DNA from: JACPFV01 sp038043245
Lineage (GTDB): Bacteria; Pseudomonadota; Gammaproteobacteria; Nevskiales; Nevskiaceae
Direction of reading: 5' to 3'
Assembly (NCBI GenBank): GCA_038043245.1
Contig: JBBTCH010000002.1
Coordinates: forward strand, 248,001-312,000
DNA length: 64,000 nucleotides
Shown: positions 33,601-41,214 of the stretch, in pieces
How positions within the stretch are numbered: position 1 is the stretch's first letter
Layout of the letters: each line of letters opens with the position of its first letter
Translations under genes and position numbers: made by a program
Notes under the pieces: model-generated
Databases searched by the model: none
Seen by the model: only the letters and a program-made list of their open reading frames with translations
What the model was told of the DNA's origin: nothing

Positions 33601-34629
33601 ATGACTGCGCCCCAGCCCGGCCAGAGCCGCGCCGTCGTCCTTCGCGGCGACCGGCCCGCGGAAGACCTGCACTGTTTCGAGGATCTTGAGCTGCCGGTGC
33701 CGGCGCTCGGCCCACATGATCTGTTGGTGAGGGTGCGCGCCGTCTCGGTCAATCCCGTCGACATCAAGGTGCGCAAGCGCACACCGCCGACCGCACCGCG
33801 CGTGCTGGGCTGGGATGCGGCGGGCGTGGTGCTGGCCACCGGCGCGCAATGCACGCGTTTCGCGCCCGGCACCCGGGTGTTCTATGCCGGCGACATCAAC
33901 CGGCCGGGAAGCAATCAGGCGCTGCACGTCGTCGACGAGCGTGTGGTGGGACGCATGCCGGAGCGGCTGGATTTTTGCGAAGCGGCGGCGTTGCCGCTGA
34001 CCGCACTGACTGCCTGGGAGGCCCTGTTCGAGCGGCTGCAGGTTCAGCACGCGGACCCCGCCGGCCGCCGCGTATTGCTGATCATCGGCGGCGCCGGCGG
34101 CGTCGGTTCAATGGCGATCCAGCTGGCGCATTGCGCCGGCCTGAGGGTGGTGGCCACGGCATCCCGCCCGGAAACACAGGCCTGGTGCCGCGAACTGGGC
34201 GCCGATGCTGTCATCGACCACCGGTTCGATCTGGCCCCGCAGCTGCGCGCGCTCGACTTGCCAGACCCGCAGTACATCCTGTGCTGCAACGACACCGATG
34301 CCTACTTTGAGGTGATGGCGCAGTTGATTGCGCCGCAGGGACGCATTTGCGTGATCGCCGGCGCCCGCCAGCCGCAGCCTATCCAGGCCCTGATGCAGAA
34401 AAGCGCAGCCCTGATGTGGGAGAACATGTTTGCCAAGCTCGAGCACCAGACCGCCGACCTCGAGTCCCAGCATCACATCCTCAACGAGGTGGCGGACATG
34501 ATCGACGACGGCCGCTTGCGTACAACCCTGCGCGAAGTGCTGGGCCCGCTCGATGCGCGCAACCTGCGGTTGGCCCATGCCCGTGTCGAAAGCGGGCGCA
34601 CGCTTGGCAAGCTGGTGTTGACGCTCTGA
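33601..34629 (+). CDS. Zinc-type alcohol dehydrogenase / quinone oxidoreductase family
   Basis: 342 residues of the medium-chain dehydrogenase superfamily. The GroES-like half has VRVRAVSVNPVDIKVR and VLGWDAAGVVL; the Rossmann half has IIGGAGGVGSMAIQLA and RELGADAVIDH. The cysteine and histidine ligands of the structural and catalytic zinc sites are missing, so it probably belongs to the zinc-independent quinone oxidoreductase-like branch. It begins 28 nt after the hydrolase. Confidence 0.9.
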   Translation: MTAPQPGQSRAVVLRGDRPAEDLHCFEDLELPVPALGPHDLLVRVRAVSVNPVDIKVRKRTPPTAPRVLGWDAAGVVLATGAQCTRFAPGTRVFYAGDINRPGSNQALHVVDERVVGRMPERLDFCEAAALPLTALTAWEALFERLQVQHADPAGRRVLLIIGGAGGVGSMAIQLAHCAGLRVVATASRPETQAWCRELGADAVIDHRFDLAPQLRALDLPDPQYILCCNDTDAYFEVMAQLIAPQGRICVIAGARQPQPIQALMQKSAALMWENMFAKLEHQTADLESQHHILNEVADMIDDGRLRTTLREVLGPLDARNLRLAHARVESGRTLGKLVLTL

Positions 34630-34634
34630 CAGCG

Positions 34635-34725
34635 CTGCGCAGGCACGGCACCCGCCTGCGGCAGGAGTGAGCCGGAAACGGCGGGGCCCGAAAGGGCATT
34701 AGCGAGTAGCCCGGTTCGAGGGGCT
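34635..34725 (+). other. Densely structured leader before the thioesterase gene
   Basis: The 112-nt gap holds four consecutive hairpins. The first is CGCAGGC/GCCTGCG (34638-34644 with 34654-34660), extended across a bulge. Two have GAAA tetraloops, GCCG-GAAA-CGGC at 34671-34682 and GCCC-GAAA-GGGC at 34686-34697. The fourth is AGCCC/GGGCT (34708-34712 with 34721-34725). GGGC at 34694 can pair with GCCC on either side, so alternative folds exist. It may be a terminator plus leader, or a regulatory RNA; GC-rich chance folding is not excluded. Confidence 0.35.
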
Positions 34726-34741
34726 GGGATATGTTTCCGCC

Positions 34742-35179
34742 ATGTCCCCCGCCGAACTCACCGCCTACCTGCATCAACACATTCCCCTGACCGCGGCGCT
34801 CGGCGCGCGCGTGCTGCGCAGCGAGAAACACGAGATCGAGATCCGCGCGCCGTTCGCGCCCAATATCAATCATCGCGGCACGGCGTTCGGCGGCAGTCTG
34901 GCGACGATGGGCATCCTGTCCGGCTGGGCGGTGCTGCATCAGGCGCTGTCGCGCGAGAAAATCCTGGCGCGGCTGGTGATTCAGAAAAGCGAGTGCGATT
35001 TCGCCGAGCCGGTGAACGTCGAGTTCACGGCCGTCAGTCGTATCACTGAAAAAGACTGGACGAAGTTCGTCACCACGCTCAAGCGTTACAACAAGGCGCG
35101 CATCACGGCGCTCAGCCAAATCCACGCGGAAGGCGTTGAGGCGGTGACTCACAAAGGCACCTATGTCGCGCTCCTTTAA
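34742..35179 (+). CDS. Hotdog thioesterase-like protein (YiiD C-terminal type)
   Basis: 145 residues with the YiiD_C/thioesterase pattern: IPLTAALGARV, the PNINHRGTAFGGSLATMG helix entry and QKSECDFAEPV. YiiD_C domains are predicted acyl-CoA thioesterases; the substrate is not known. It overlaps the Nudix fusion gene by 17 nt. Confidence 0.82.
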   Translation: MSPAELTAYLHQHIPLTAALGARVLRSEKHEIEIRAPFAPNINHRGTAFGGSLATMGILSGWAVLHQALSREKILARLVIQKSECDFAEPVNVEFTAVSRITEKDWTKFVTTLKRYNKARITALSQIHAEGVEAVTHKGTYVALL

Positions 35180-36113
35180 GTTTTGCCCACAGTGCGCCCA
35201 GCCGCTGGAAACGCGCAGCGAGGGTGAGCGCGCGCGGCTCGCCTGTCCCGTCAAGCAATGCGGCTATGTGTTGTGGGAGAACCCGACGCCGGTGGTCGCG
35301 GCGGTGGTTGAGCATGAAGGCAAGATCATCCTCGCGCAGAACCGCGCCTGGCCGCAGAAGTTCTTCGCACTCATCACGGGGTTTCTCGAAAAGAACGAGC
35401 GGCCGGACGAGGCGGTGATGCGCGAGGTGCACGAGGAGCTGGGTCTGCAGGCTCATGCGCCAACACTGATCGGCCACTACACGTTTGAGCGCATGAACCA
35501 GCTGATCATTGCCTACCACGTGCCCGCCGAGGGCGTGATCAAGCTCGGCGAGGAGCTGGTGGATTACCGCGCCATCGAGCCGGCCAGGCTGCGGCCGTGG
35601 CCGGCGGCGACCGGCCTCGCGCTTCGCGACTGGATGGTTTCAAAAGGCCACAAGCCGCCGATGTCACTGGACGACATCCTCAATTTCCGCGCACTGGGCG
35701 TCGGCGGGCGCATTGGCACCGCCGGCCAGCCGGCGGAATATCAGTTCGAGGCGGTGAAAAACGGTGGCTATGAGACCGTGATCAACCTCGCCTTGCCGAC
35801 CTCGCTCGGAGCATTGCCGAACGAGCGCGAGATCGTCGAGAAGAGCGGCTTGAAATACATCCACATCCCGGTGGTGTGGGAAGAGCCGACCGCTGAGGAT
35901 TTGCAGAAGTTTTTCGCGGCGATGGATGCTCACGCCGAGAAAAGAGTGTTCGTGCACTGCGCGATGAACAAGCGCGTGTCGGCGTTCATGTATCTGTACC
36001 GCGTGTTGAAACTGAAAGAGCCGGAAGAAGTCGCGCGCAAGGATCTGCTCAAGATCTGGACGCCCGAGCCACATTGGCAGCGCTTCATCGAGCAGCAGCT
36101 GGCGAACGGCTAA
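35163..36113 (+). CDS. Fusion: zinc ribbon - Nudix hydrolase - phosphatase-like domain
   Basis: 316 residues. Residues 8-33 form a zinc ribbon (CPQC and CPVKQC). A perfect Nudix box lies at 73-95 (GFLEKNE, REVHEELGL). From about 167 a cysteine-phosphatase-like domain follows, with VGGRIGTAGQP, TVINLALP and the loop VHCAMNKR. The loop has four residues between Cys266 and Arg271, one fewer than the classical CX5R. The first half resembles NADH pyrophosphatase-type Nudix enzymes. Each domain is known on its own; a joint role in nucleotide clean-up is inferred. Confidence 0.85.
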   Translation: MSRSFKFCPQCAQPLETRSEGERARLACPVKQCGYVLWENPTPVVAAVVEHEGKIILAQNRAWPQKFFALITGFLEKNERPDEAVMREVHEELGLQAHAPTLIGHYTFERMNQLIIAYHVPAEGVIKLGEELVDYRAIEPARLRPWPAATGLALRDWMVSKGHKPPMSLDDILNFRALGVGGRIGTAGQPAEYQFEAVKNGGYETVINLALPTSLGALPNEREIVEKSGLKYIHIPVVWEEPTAEDLQKFFAAMDAHAEKRVFVHCAMNKRVSAFMYLYRVLKLKEPEEVARKDLLKIWTPEPHWQRFIEQQLANG

Positions 36114-36141
36114 AATCGCCGTCCGGGAGCAGGAAACCAAA

Positions 36142-38808
36142 ATGACAGACGAGACGTCGCTCGACGGCGACCCACAGGAAACCCGCGAGTGGATGGATGC
36201 TCTGCAAGCCGTCCTCGAACAGGAAGGCCCGGAGCGCGCGCATTTCCTGCTCGAAGCGCTGATCGAGAAGTCACGCCGCTCCGGCGCGTTCATCCCGTTC
36301 TCGCCCAACACGGCCTACATCAACACGATCCCGCAGCACCTGGAAAAACGTTCGCCCGGCGATCACGCGCTGGAATGGAAGATCCGCTCGATCATCCGCT
36401 GGAACGCGATGGCGATGGTGATCAACTCCAACCGCGAACACAGCGGCATCGGCGGCCACATCGCCAGCTTCGCTTCGGCGGCGACGTTGTACGACGTCGG
36501 CTTCAACCATTTCTGGAAAGGCCCGCAGCATCCGCAGGGCGCCGACCTTTTATACGTGCAGGGGCACTGCACGCCCGGCATCTACGCGCGTGCCTATCTC
36601 GAAGGCCGCATCACCGAAGCGCAGATGCAGAACTTCCGCATGGAGACCGGCGGCAAGGGGTTGTCCTCGTACCCGCACTCCTGGCTGATGCCCGATTTCT
36701 GGCAGTTCGCCAGCGTCTCGATGGGCCTGGGTCCGATCATGGCGATCTATCAGGCGCGGTTCATGAAGTACCTGGAGAACCGCGGCCTCGCCAAAACCGA
36801 AGGCCGCAAGGTCTGGTGTTTCTGCGGCGACGGCGAGATGGACGAACCGGAATCGTTGGGCGCGGTGGACATCGCCGATCGCGAAAAACTCGACAACCTG
36901 ATCTTCGTCGTCAACTGCAACCTGCAGCGTCTCGACGGCCCGGTGCGCGGCAACGGCAAGATCATTCAGGAGCTCGAGGGCGTGTTCCGCGGCGCCGGCT
37001 GGAACGTGATCAAGGTGATCTGGGGCGGCGCCTGGGACGGATTGCTGGCGCAGGACAAGTCCGGCCTGCTGGTGCGCACCATGAACGAGACCGTGGACGG
37101 CGAATACCAGAACTACAAGGCCAAGGGTGGCAAGTACACGCGCGACAATTTTTTCGCCAAGCATCCGGAACTGGCGCGCATGGTCGAAACCATGTCGGAT
37201 GAGGACGTTGCACAACTGAATCGCGGTGGCCACGACCCGCACAAGCTTTACGCGGCGTACTGGGAAGCCGTGAACAATTCCAACGGCCGGCCTACCGTGA
37301 TTCTCGCCAAGACTGTCAAGGGTTACGGCATGGGCGAGGCCGGCGAAGGCCAGAACGTCACCCATCAGCAGAAGAAAATGGGAGAGGACGAGCTCAAGGC
37401 TTTCCGCGACCGCTTCAAGCTGCCACTCACCGACGAGCAAATTGCCTCAACGCCGTTCTACAAACCGGCGGAAGATTCACCGGAAATCACCTATCTGAAA
37501 GAACGCCGCAAGGCGCTCGGCGGTTCCCTGCCCGCGCGCAAGCCGGTCAACGAAAAGCTGGCGATCCCGGAACTCGCCACGTTTCAGCGCCTGCTCGAGG
37601 CCAGCGGCGAGCGCGAGATCTCGACGACGATGGCGTTCGTGCAGTTTCTGCAACTGCTGCTGCGCGACAAGGCCATCGGCCCGCGCGTGGTACCGATCAT
37701 CCCCGACGAGGCGCGCACCTTCGGCATGGAGGGCATGTTCCGCCAGCTCGGCATCTATTCCATCGTCGGCCAGAAATACACGCCGCAGGATTCCGACCAG
37801 CTTGCCTACTACAAGGAAGACATCAAGGGCCAGATCCTCGAGGAAGGCATCACCGAGGCCGGCGCGATGTCCTCGTGGATCGCCGCTGCGACCAGCTATG
37901 CCAATCACGGCGTGGCGACGCTGCCGTTCTATATTTTTTATTCGATGTTCGGGTTTCAGCGCATCGCCGACCTGGCCTGGGCCGCCGGCGACATGCGTTC
38001 GCGCGGCTTTTTGCTCGGCGCCACCGCCGGCCGCACCACGCTCAACGGCGAAGGCTTGCAGCATCAGGACGGTCACTCGCAGCTGATGGCAAATCTGGTA
38101 CCGAACTGCCGTTCCTACGATCCCGCTTTTTCATACGAACTTGCCGTGCTGTTGCATCACGGCATGCGCGAGATGTACGTCGAGTACAAAGATGTTTTTT
38201 ATTACATCACCCTCTACAACGAAAACTACACGCACCCGGCGATGCCCAAGGGCGCCGAAGACGGAATCATCCGCGGGCTCTATTTATTGAGCGAAACCAA
38301 GAAGCCGGCAAAGCTCCACGTGCAGCTGATGGGTTCGGGCTCGATCCTGCGCGAAGTCATCGCTGCCGCCGAACTGCTGAAGGAAGAGTTCGGTGTCACC
38401 AGTGATGTCTGGAGCGCGACTTCATTCAACGAACTCTGTCGCGACGGTCAGGACGTGGACCGCTGGAATCTTTTGCACCCGGAGAAGAAGCCGAAAAAGT
38501 CTTACGTCACCCAACGGCTCGAAGGCCGCAAGGGCCCGGCGATTTCATCCACGGACCACATCAAGGCCTACAGCGAGCAGATCCGCCCGTATGTGCCGAT
38601 GCCCTTCCACACCCTCGGCACCGATGGCTTTGGCCGCAGCGATAACCGGCCCGCGCTGCGCGATTTCTTCGAAGTGGACCGCCGCTGGATCACCATCAAG
38701 GCGCTGAAGGCGCTTGCCGACCAAGGCGCCCTGCCCGCCGAAAAAGTCGCGCAGGCGATGAAGATTTTCGGCATCAAGCCGGACAAACCCAATCCGGTGA
38801 CGGTATGA
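36142..38808 (+). CDS. aceE: Pyruvate dehydrogenase E1 component, homodimeric
   Basis: Decarboxylates pyruvate with thiamine diphosphate and passes the acetyl group to E2. 888 residues fit the AceE length. Signatures include SGIGGHIASFASAATLYDVGFNHF (read as HIASFASAA), QGHCTPGIYARA, the ThDP motif CGDGEMDEPES..NLIFVVNCNLQ, and HQDGHSQLMA. A GGAGCAGGAAA Shine-Dalgarno and TAAAAT hexamer at 36111 precede it. It is followed by aceF. No lpd or PdhR gene is in the window. Confidence 0.98.
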   Translation: MTDETSLDGDPQETREWMDALQAVLEQEGPERAHFLLEALIEKSRRSGAFIPFSPNTAYINTIPQHLEKRSPGDHALEWKIRSIIRWNAMAMVINSNREHSGIGGHIASFASAATLYDVGFNHFWKGPQHPQGADLLYVQGHCTPGIYARAYLEGRITEAQMQNFRMETGGKGLSSYPHSWLMPDFWQFASVSMGLGPIMAIYQARFMKYLENRGLAKTEGRKVWCFCGDGEMDEPESLGAVDIADREKLDNLIFVVNCNLQRLDGPVRGNGKIIQELEGVFRGAGWNVIKVIWGGAWDGLLAQDKSGLLVRTMNETVDGEYQNYKAKGGKYTRDNFFAKHPELARMVETMSDEDVAQLNRGGHDPHKLYAAYWEAVNNSNGRPTVILAKTVKGYGMGEAGEGQNVTHQQKKMGEDELKAFRDRFKLPLTDEQIASTPFYKPAEDSPEITYLKERRKALGGSLPARKPVNEKLAIPELATFQRLLEASGEREISTTMAFVQFLQLLLRDKAIGPRVVPIIPDEARTFGMEGMFRQLGIYSIVGQKYTPQDSDQLAYYKEDIKGQILEEGITEAGAMSSWIAAATSYANHGVATLPFYIFYSMFGFQRIADLAWAAGDMRSRGFLLGATAGRTTLNGEGLQHQDGHSQLMANLVPNCRSYDPAFSYELAVLLHHGMREMYVEYKDVFYYITLYNENYTHPAMPKGAEDGIIRGLYLLSETKKPAKLHVQLMGSGSILREVIAAAELLKEEFGVTSDVWSATSFNELCRDGQDVDRWNLLHPEKKPKKSYVTQRLEGRKGPAISSTDHIKAYSEQIRPYVPMPFHTLGTDGFGRSDNRPALRDFFEVDRRWITIKALKALADQGALPAEKVAQAMKIFGIKPDKPNPVTV

Positions 38809-38822
38809 GGATTTCTTTTTCC

Positions 38823-38910
38823 GTCATTCCCGCGAGGGCGGGAATCCAGCTCTTTTGCTGCGACTCCTGGATTCCGGCTCGCGCTGCTTCGCGTCTTGGC
38901 CGGAATGACG
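38823..38910. repeat. Inverted pair of GTCATTCC..GGAATCCAG repeats in the aceE-aceF gap
   Basis: The left unit starts GTCATTCCCGCGAGGGCGGG and ends AATCCAG. The right unit (38867-38910) is an inverted, diverged copy ending CCGGAATGACG. They belong to the family seen as a single unit at 17702-17730. The ATG in the right unit (38905) is in frame with aceF but is probably not its start. Confidence 0.7.
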
Positions 38911-38925
38911 CCACGGGAAATAGCT

Positions 38926-40488
38926 GTGGCTAAAGAATTCATCGTTACCGTCCCCGACATCGGCGATTACAAGGACGTGCCGGTGATCGAGGTGCTGGTC
39001 AAGCCCGGCGACCAGGTCGAGAAGGATGCGCCGCTGGTGGTGCTCGAATCCGAGAAGGCGACGATGGAAGTGCCGGCTCCCGAAGCCGGTGTAGTGAAGT
39101 CGATCCGCATCAAGCTCGGCGACAAGGTCACCCAAGGCGATGCGCTGCTGACGCTGGAGTTGGCGGGTGCCGCTGTGCCGGTGATCCCATCACCTGCAAA
39201 AGTGGCTGCGAGCCGCGTCATTGAAGTCACCGTCCCCGACATCGGCGACTACAAGGACGTGCCGGTGATCGAAGTGCTGGTGAAAGACGGCGACACGGTT
39301 GCGAAGGACGCAACACTCGCCGTTCTGGAATCGGAAAAAGCCACGATGGAAGTACCGGCCCCCGAAGCCGGCATCGTGCGCGGCTTCAAACTCAAGGCGG
39401 GCGACAAGGTTTCGCAGGGAAATGTGATCTGCAGCCTCGAAAGCAGCGTACCCGCTGCTGGCGCAACACAGGCCAAGACATCGTCTTCGCCACAAGTGGG
39501 CGGGACTAAAAGCGCGCCTCTCTCTCCAGCCAAACCTGCTTCTACAGCAGCAAAAGCGCCCCAAACGGCCGGTGAGTTTTTAGCGCCCTGGACGGCACAG
39601 GCCGGCCAGCTGCCGCACGCCTCGCCCTCGATCCGTAAATACGCACGCGAACTCGGCGTTGATCTGGCCAAGGTCAAAGGCAGCGGGCCGAAGAACCGCA
39701 TCACTCGCGAAGACGTGCAGGGCTTCGTCAAGAAAGCGCTCACGGGCGGCGCGTCAGGTGGCGCCGGCATTCCGCCGATCCCGGCGGTGGACTTCGCCCA
39801 GTTCGGCGCCATAGAAACCAAACCACTGGCGCGCATCCGCAAGATCTCGGCGGCGTATCTCAGCCGCGCCTGGCTCAACGTGCCGCATGTCACCCAGCAC
39901 GACGACGCCGACATCACCGAGCTGGAAGCTTGGCGCAAAACGGAATCAGAGAAGACTGGCGTAAAACTCACCCTGCTGCCGCTGCTGATGAAAGCGGTCA
40001 GTGAGGCGCTGAAGGAATTCCCCGAGTTCAATGCTTCGCTGGCGCCTGACGGCGAAAACCTGATCCTCAAAAAATACTGTCATCTCGGTTTTGCCGCCGA
40101 CACTCCCGGCGGCCTCGTGGTGCCGGTGGTGCGCGAGGTCTGGAGCAAGAATGTCACTCAGCTGGCGACGGAGTGCGGTGAACTGGCGAAGAAGGCACGC
40201 GACGGCAAGCTCAAGCCAGATGAGATGAAAGGCGGTTGTTTCTCGATCTCCTCGCTCGGCGGTCTTGGCGTCGCCGGCGGCTTCACGCCCATCGTCAACG
40301 CGCCCGAAGTCGCCATCCTCGGCGTCTCCCGCGCGACGATGAAACCGGTGTGGGATGGCAAAGCCTTCGCGCCGCGCCTGATGCTGCCGTTGTCGCTGTC
40401 CTACGATCACCGCGTGATTGACGGTGCGTTTGCCGCACGGTTTGTGGTCGGCCTGATCAAACGCATTGGTGAAGTCGCCAAGGGATAG
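38926..40488 (+). CDS. aceF: Pyruvate dehydrogenase E2, dihydrolipoyl acetyltransferase
   Basis: 520 residues from a GTG at 38926, chosen because it gives the conserved MAKEFIVTVPDIG start. Two lipoyl domains have modified lysines at about 44 and 138 (ESEKATMEVP). The E3/E1-binding domain (PHASPSIRKYARELGVD) is near 225-265, and the catalytic domain ends with DHRVIDGA. The first 53 nt of the two lipoyl repeats differ at only two positions. Directly downstream lies an accessory island with a second copy of the 3' end of this gene. Confidence 0.96.
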   Translation: MAKEFIVTVPDIGDYKDVPVIEVLVKPGDQVEKDAPLVVLESEKATMEVPAPEAGVVKSIRIKLGDKVTQGDALLTLELAGAAVPVIPSPAKVAASRVIEVTVPDIGDYKDVPVIEVLVKDGDTVAKDATLAVLESEKATMEVPAPEAGIVRGFKLKAGDKVSQGNVICSLESSVPAAGATQAKTSSSPQVGGTKSAPLSPAKPASTAAKAPQTAGEFLAPWTAQAGQLPHASPSIRKYARELGVDLAKVKGSGPKNRITREDVQGFVKKALTGGASGGAGIPPIPAVDFAQFGAIETKPLARIRKISAAYLSRAWLNVPHVTQHDDADITELEAWRKTESEKTGVKLTLLPLLMKAVSEALKEFPEFNASLAPDGENLILKKYCHLGFAADTPGGLVVPVVREVWSKNVTQLATECGELAKKARDGKLKPDEMKGGCFSISSLGGLGVAGGFTPIVNAPEVAILGVSRATMKPVWDGKAFAPRLMLPLSLSYDHRVIDGAFAARFVVGLIKRIGEVAKG

Positions 40489-40492
40489 CGCA

Positions 40493-40753
40493 ATGCCAAC
40501 GATCAGCAGCTTCTACGGCATCATCATTCAAATGTATTGGCGCGAGCACAATCCGCCGCATTTCCACGTCAAATACGCCGAATACCGGGCGGAAGTGAAT
40601 ATCCGCACGCTGAAATTACTCGGGGGCTCGCTGCCGCCACGGGCCAAGAAAATGACGCTGGAATGGGCGCGGTTACATCGGGCCGAATTGCTGGCGGACT
40701 GGAACCTGTGCCAATCTGAATTACCGCCGCGCCAGATTGCGCCGCTGGAGTAA
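40493..40753 (+). CDS. DUF4160 domain protein
   Basis: 86 residues with the DUF4160 pattern MPTIS.F.GI.I.MYW.EHNPPHFHV. It starts 4 nt after aceF and is followed 2 nt later by a DUF2442 protein. The two families are regularly found as neighbours and have been proposed to form a toxin-antitoxin-like pair; this is not proven. GC content is similar to the host chromosome. Confidence 0.85.
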   Translation: MPTISSFYGIIIQMYWREHNPPHFHVKYAEYRAEVNIRTLKLLGGSLPPRAKKMTLEWARLHRAELLADWNLCQSELPPRQIAPLE

Positions 40754-40755
40754 GC

Positions 40756-41046
40756 ATGCACTACGACATCATCAGTTTTCGCCTATTGCAGGGACGCCGC
40801 ATCGAATTGAAATTCAAAGACGGCTGCAAAGGCGTCTTTGATCTTTCGCCGCGTCTGGATCAGGGCCGCATCGGCGGCGTGTTCGATGCGCTGTGCGACG
40901 CCAAGCTGTTCCGCAAAGTAAAGCTGGTGGACGGCGTGCTGACCTGGCCCGGCGAAATTGACGTGGCTCCGGATGCGCTGTGGCAGGACATCAAGCGCGA
41001 TGGCGTTGCCTACTTGGAGCCTTCTGCGGCGCGGATGGCGGCTTGA
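40756..41046 (+). CDS. DUF2442 domain protein
   Basis: 96 residues with the DUF2442 pattern (LLQGRRIELKFKDG, GVFDLSP, DGVLTWPGEIDVAPDALW). It pairs with the DUF4160 gene in front. In the presumed module DUF2442 proteins are often assigned the antitoxin or DNA-binding role, without direct evidence here. A diverged copy of the aceF 3' end begins just after its stop codon. Confidence 0.85.
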   Translation: MHYDIISFRLLQGRRIELKFKDGCKGVFDLSPRLDQGRIGGVFDALCDAKLFRKVKLVDGVLTWPGEIDVAPDALWQDIKRDGVAYLEPSAARMAA

Positions 41047-41056
41047 CGCCGCTTCG

Positions 41057-41214
41057 CGCGCGACGATGAACCGGTGTGGGACGGCGAGGCCTTTGCGCCG
41101 TGCCTGATGCTGCCGTTGTCCTGCGACCACCGCGTGATTGACGGTGCATATGCCGCGAGATTTGTTGTATTCCTTGTCAAGATAATTTTGACTTTAGCTA
41201 TTCGAGAGGAATAA
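41057..41214 (+). pseudogene. Remnant: second copy of the aceF 3' end
   Basis: From 41057 the sequence repeats aceF from 40330 onward with about 85-90% identity for some 110 nt. After one 1-nt gap and one 6-nt gap it still reads as the AceF C-terminus (PVWDGEAFAPCLMLPLS, CDHRVIDGAYAARFVV). It then drifts to an AT-rich tail (LVKIILTLAIREE) and a TAA at 41212-41214. The stop touches the ATG of the next gene, and the GAGAGGA in this tail is that gene's Shine-Dalgarno. It therefore looks like the end of a foreign aceF that arrived with the downstream gene. Confidence 0.8.

Noticed and set aside
34671..34725. tRNA-like hairpin with a GGTTCGA loop
   Set aside because: Only a T-arm-like loop is present; no acceptor, D-arm or anticodon arm can be built around it.
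38905..38925. ATG at 38905 as the start of aceF
   Set aside because: It lies inside an intergenic repeat unit and adds seven unconserved residues; the GTG at 38926 gives the family N-terminus.
38947..39281. Direct DNA repeat as a possible CRISPR or mobile element
   Set aside because: Only two copies, in frame, encoding the two lipoyl domains of AceF.
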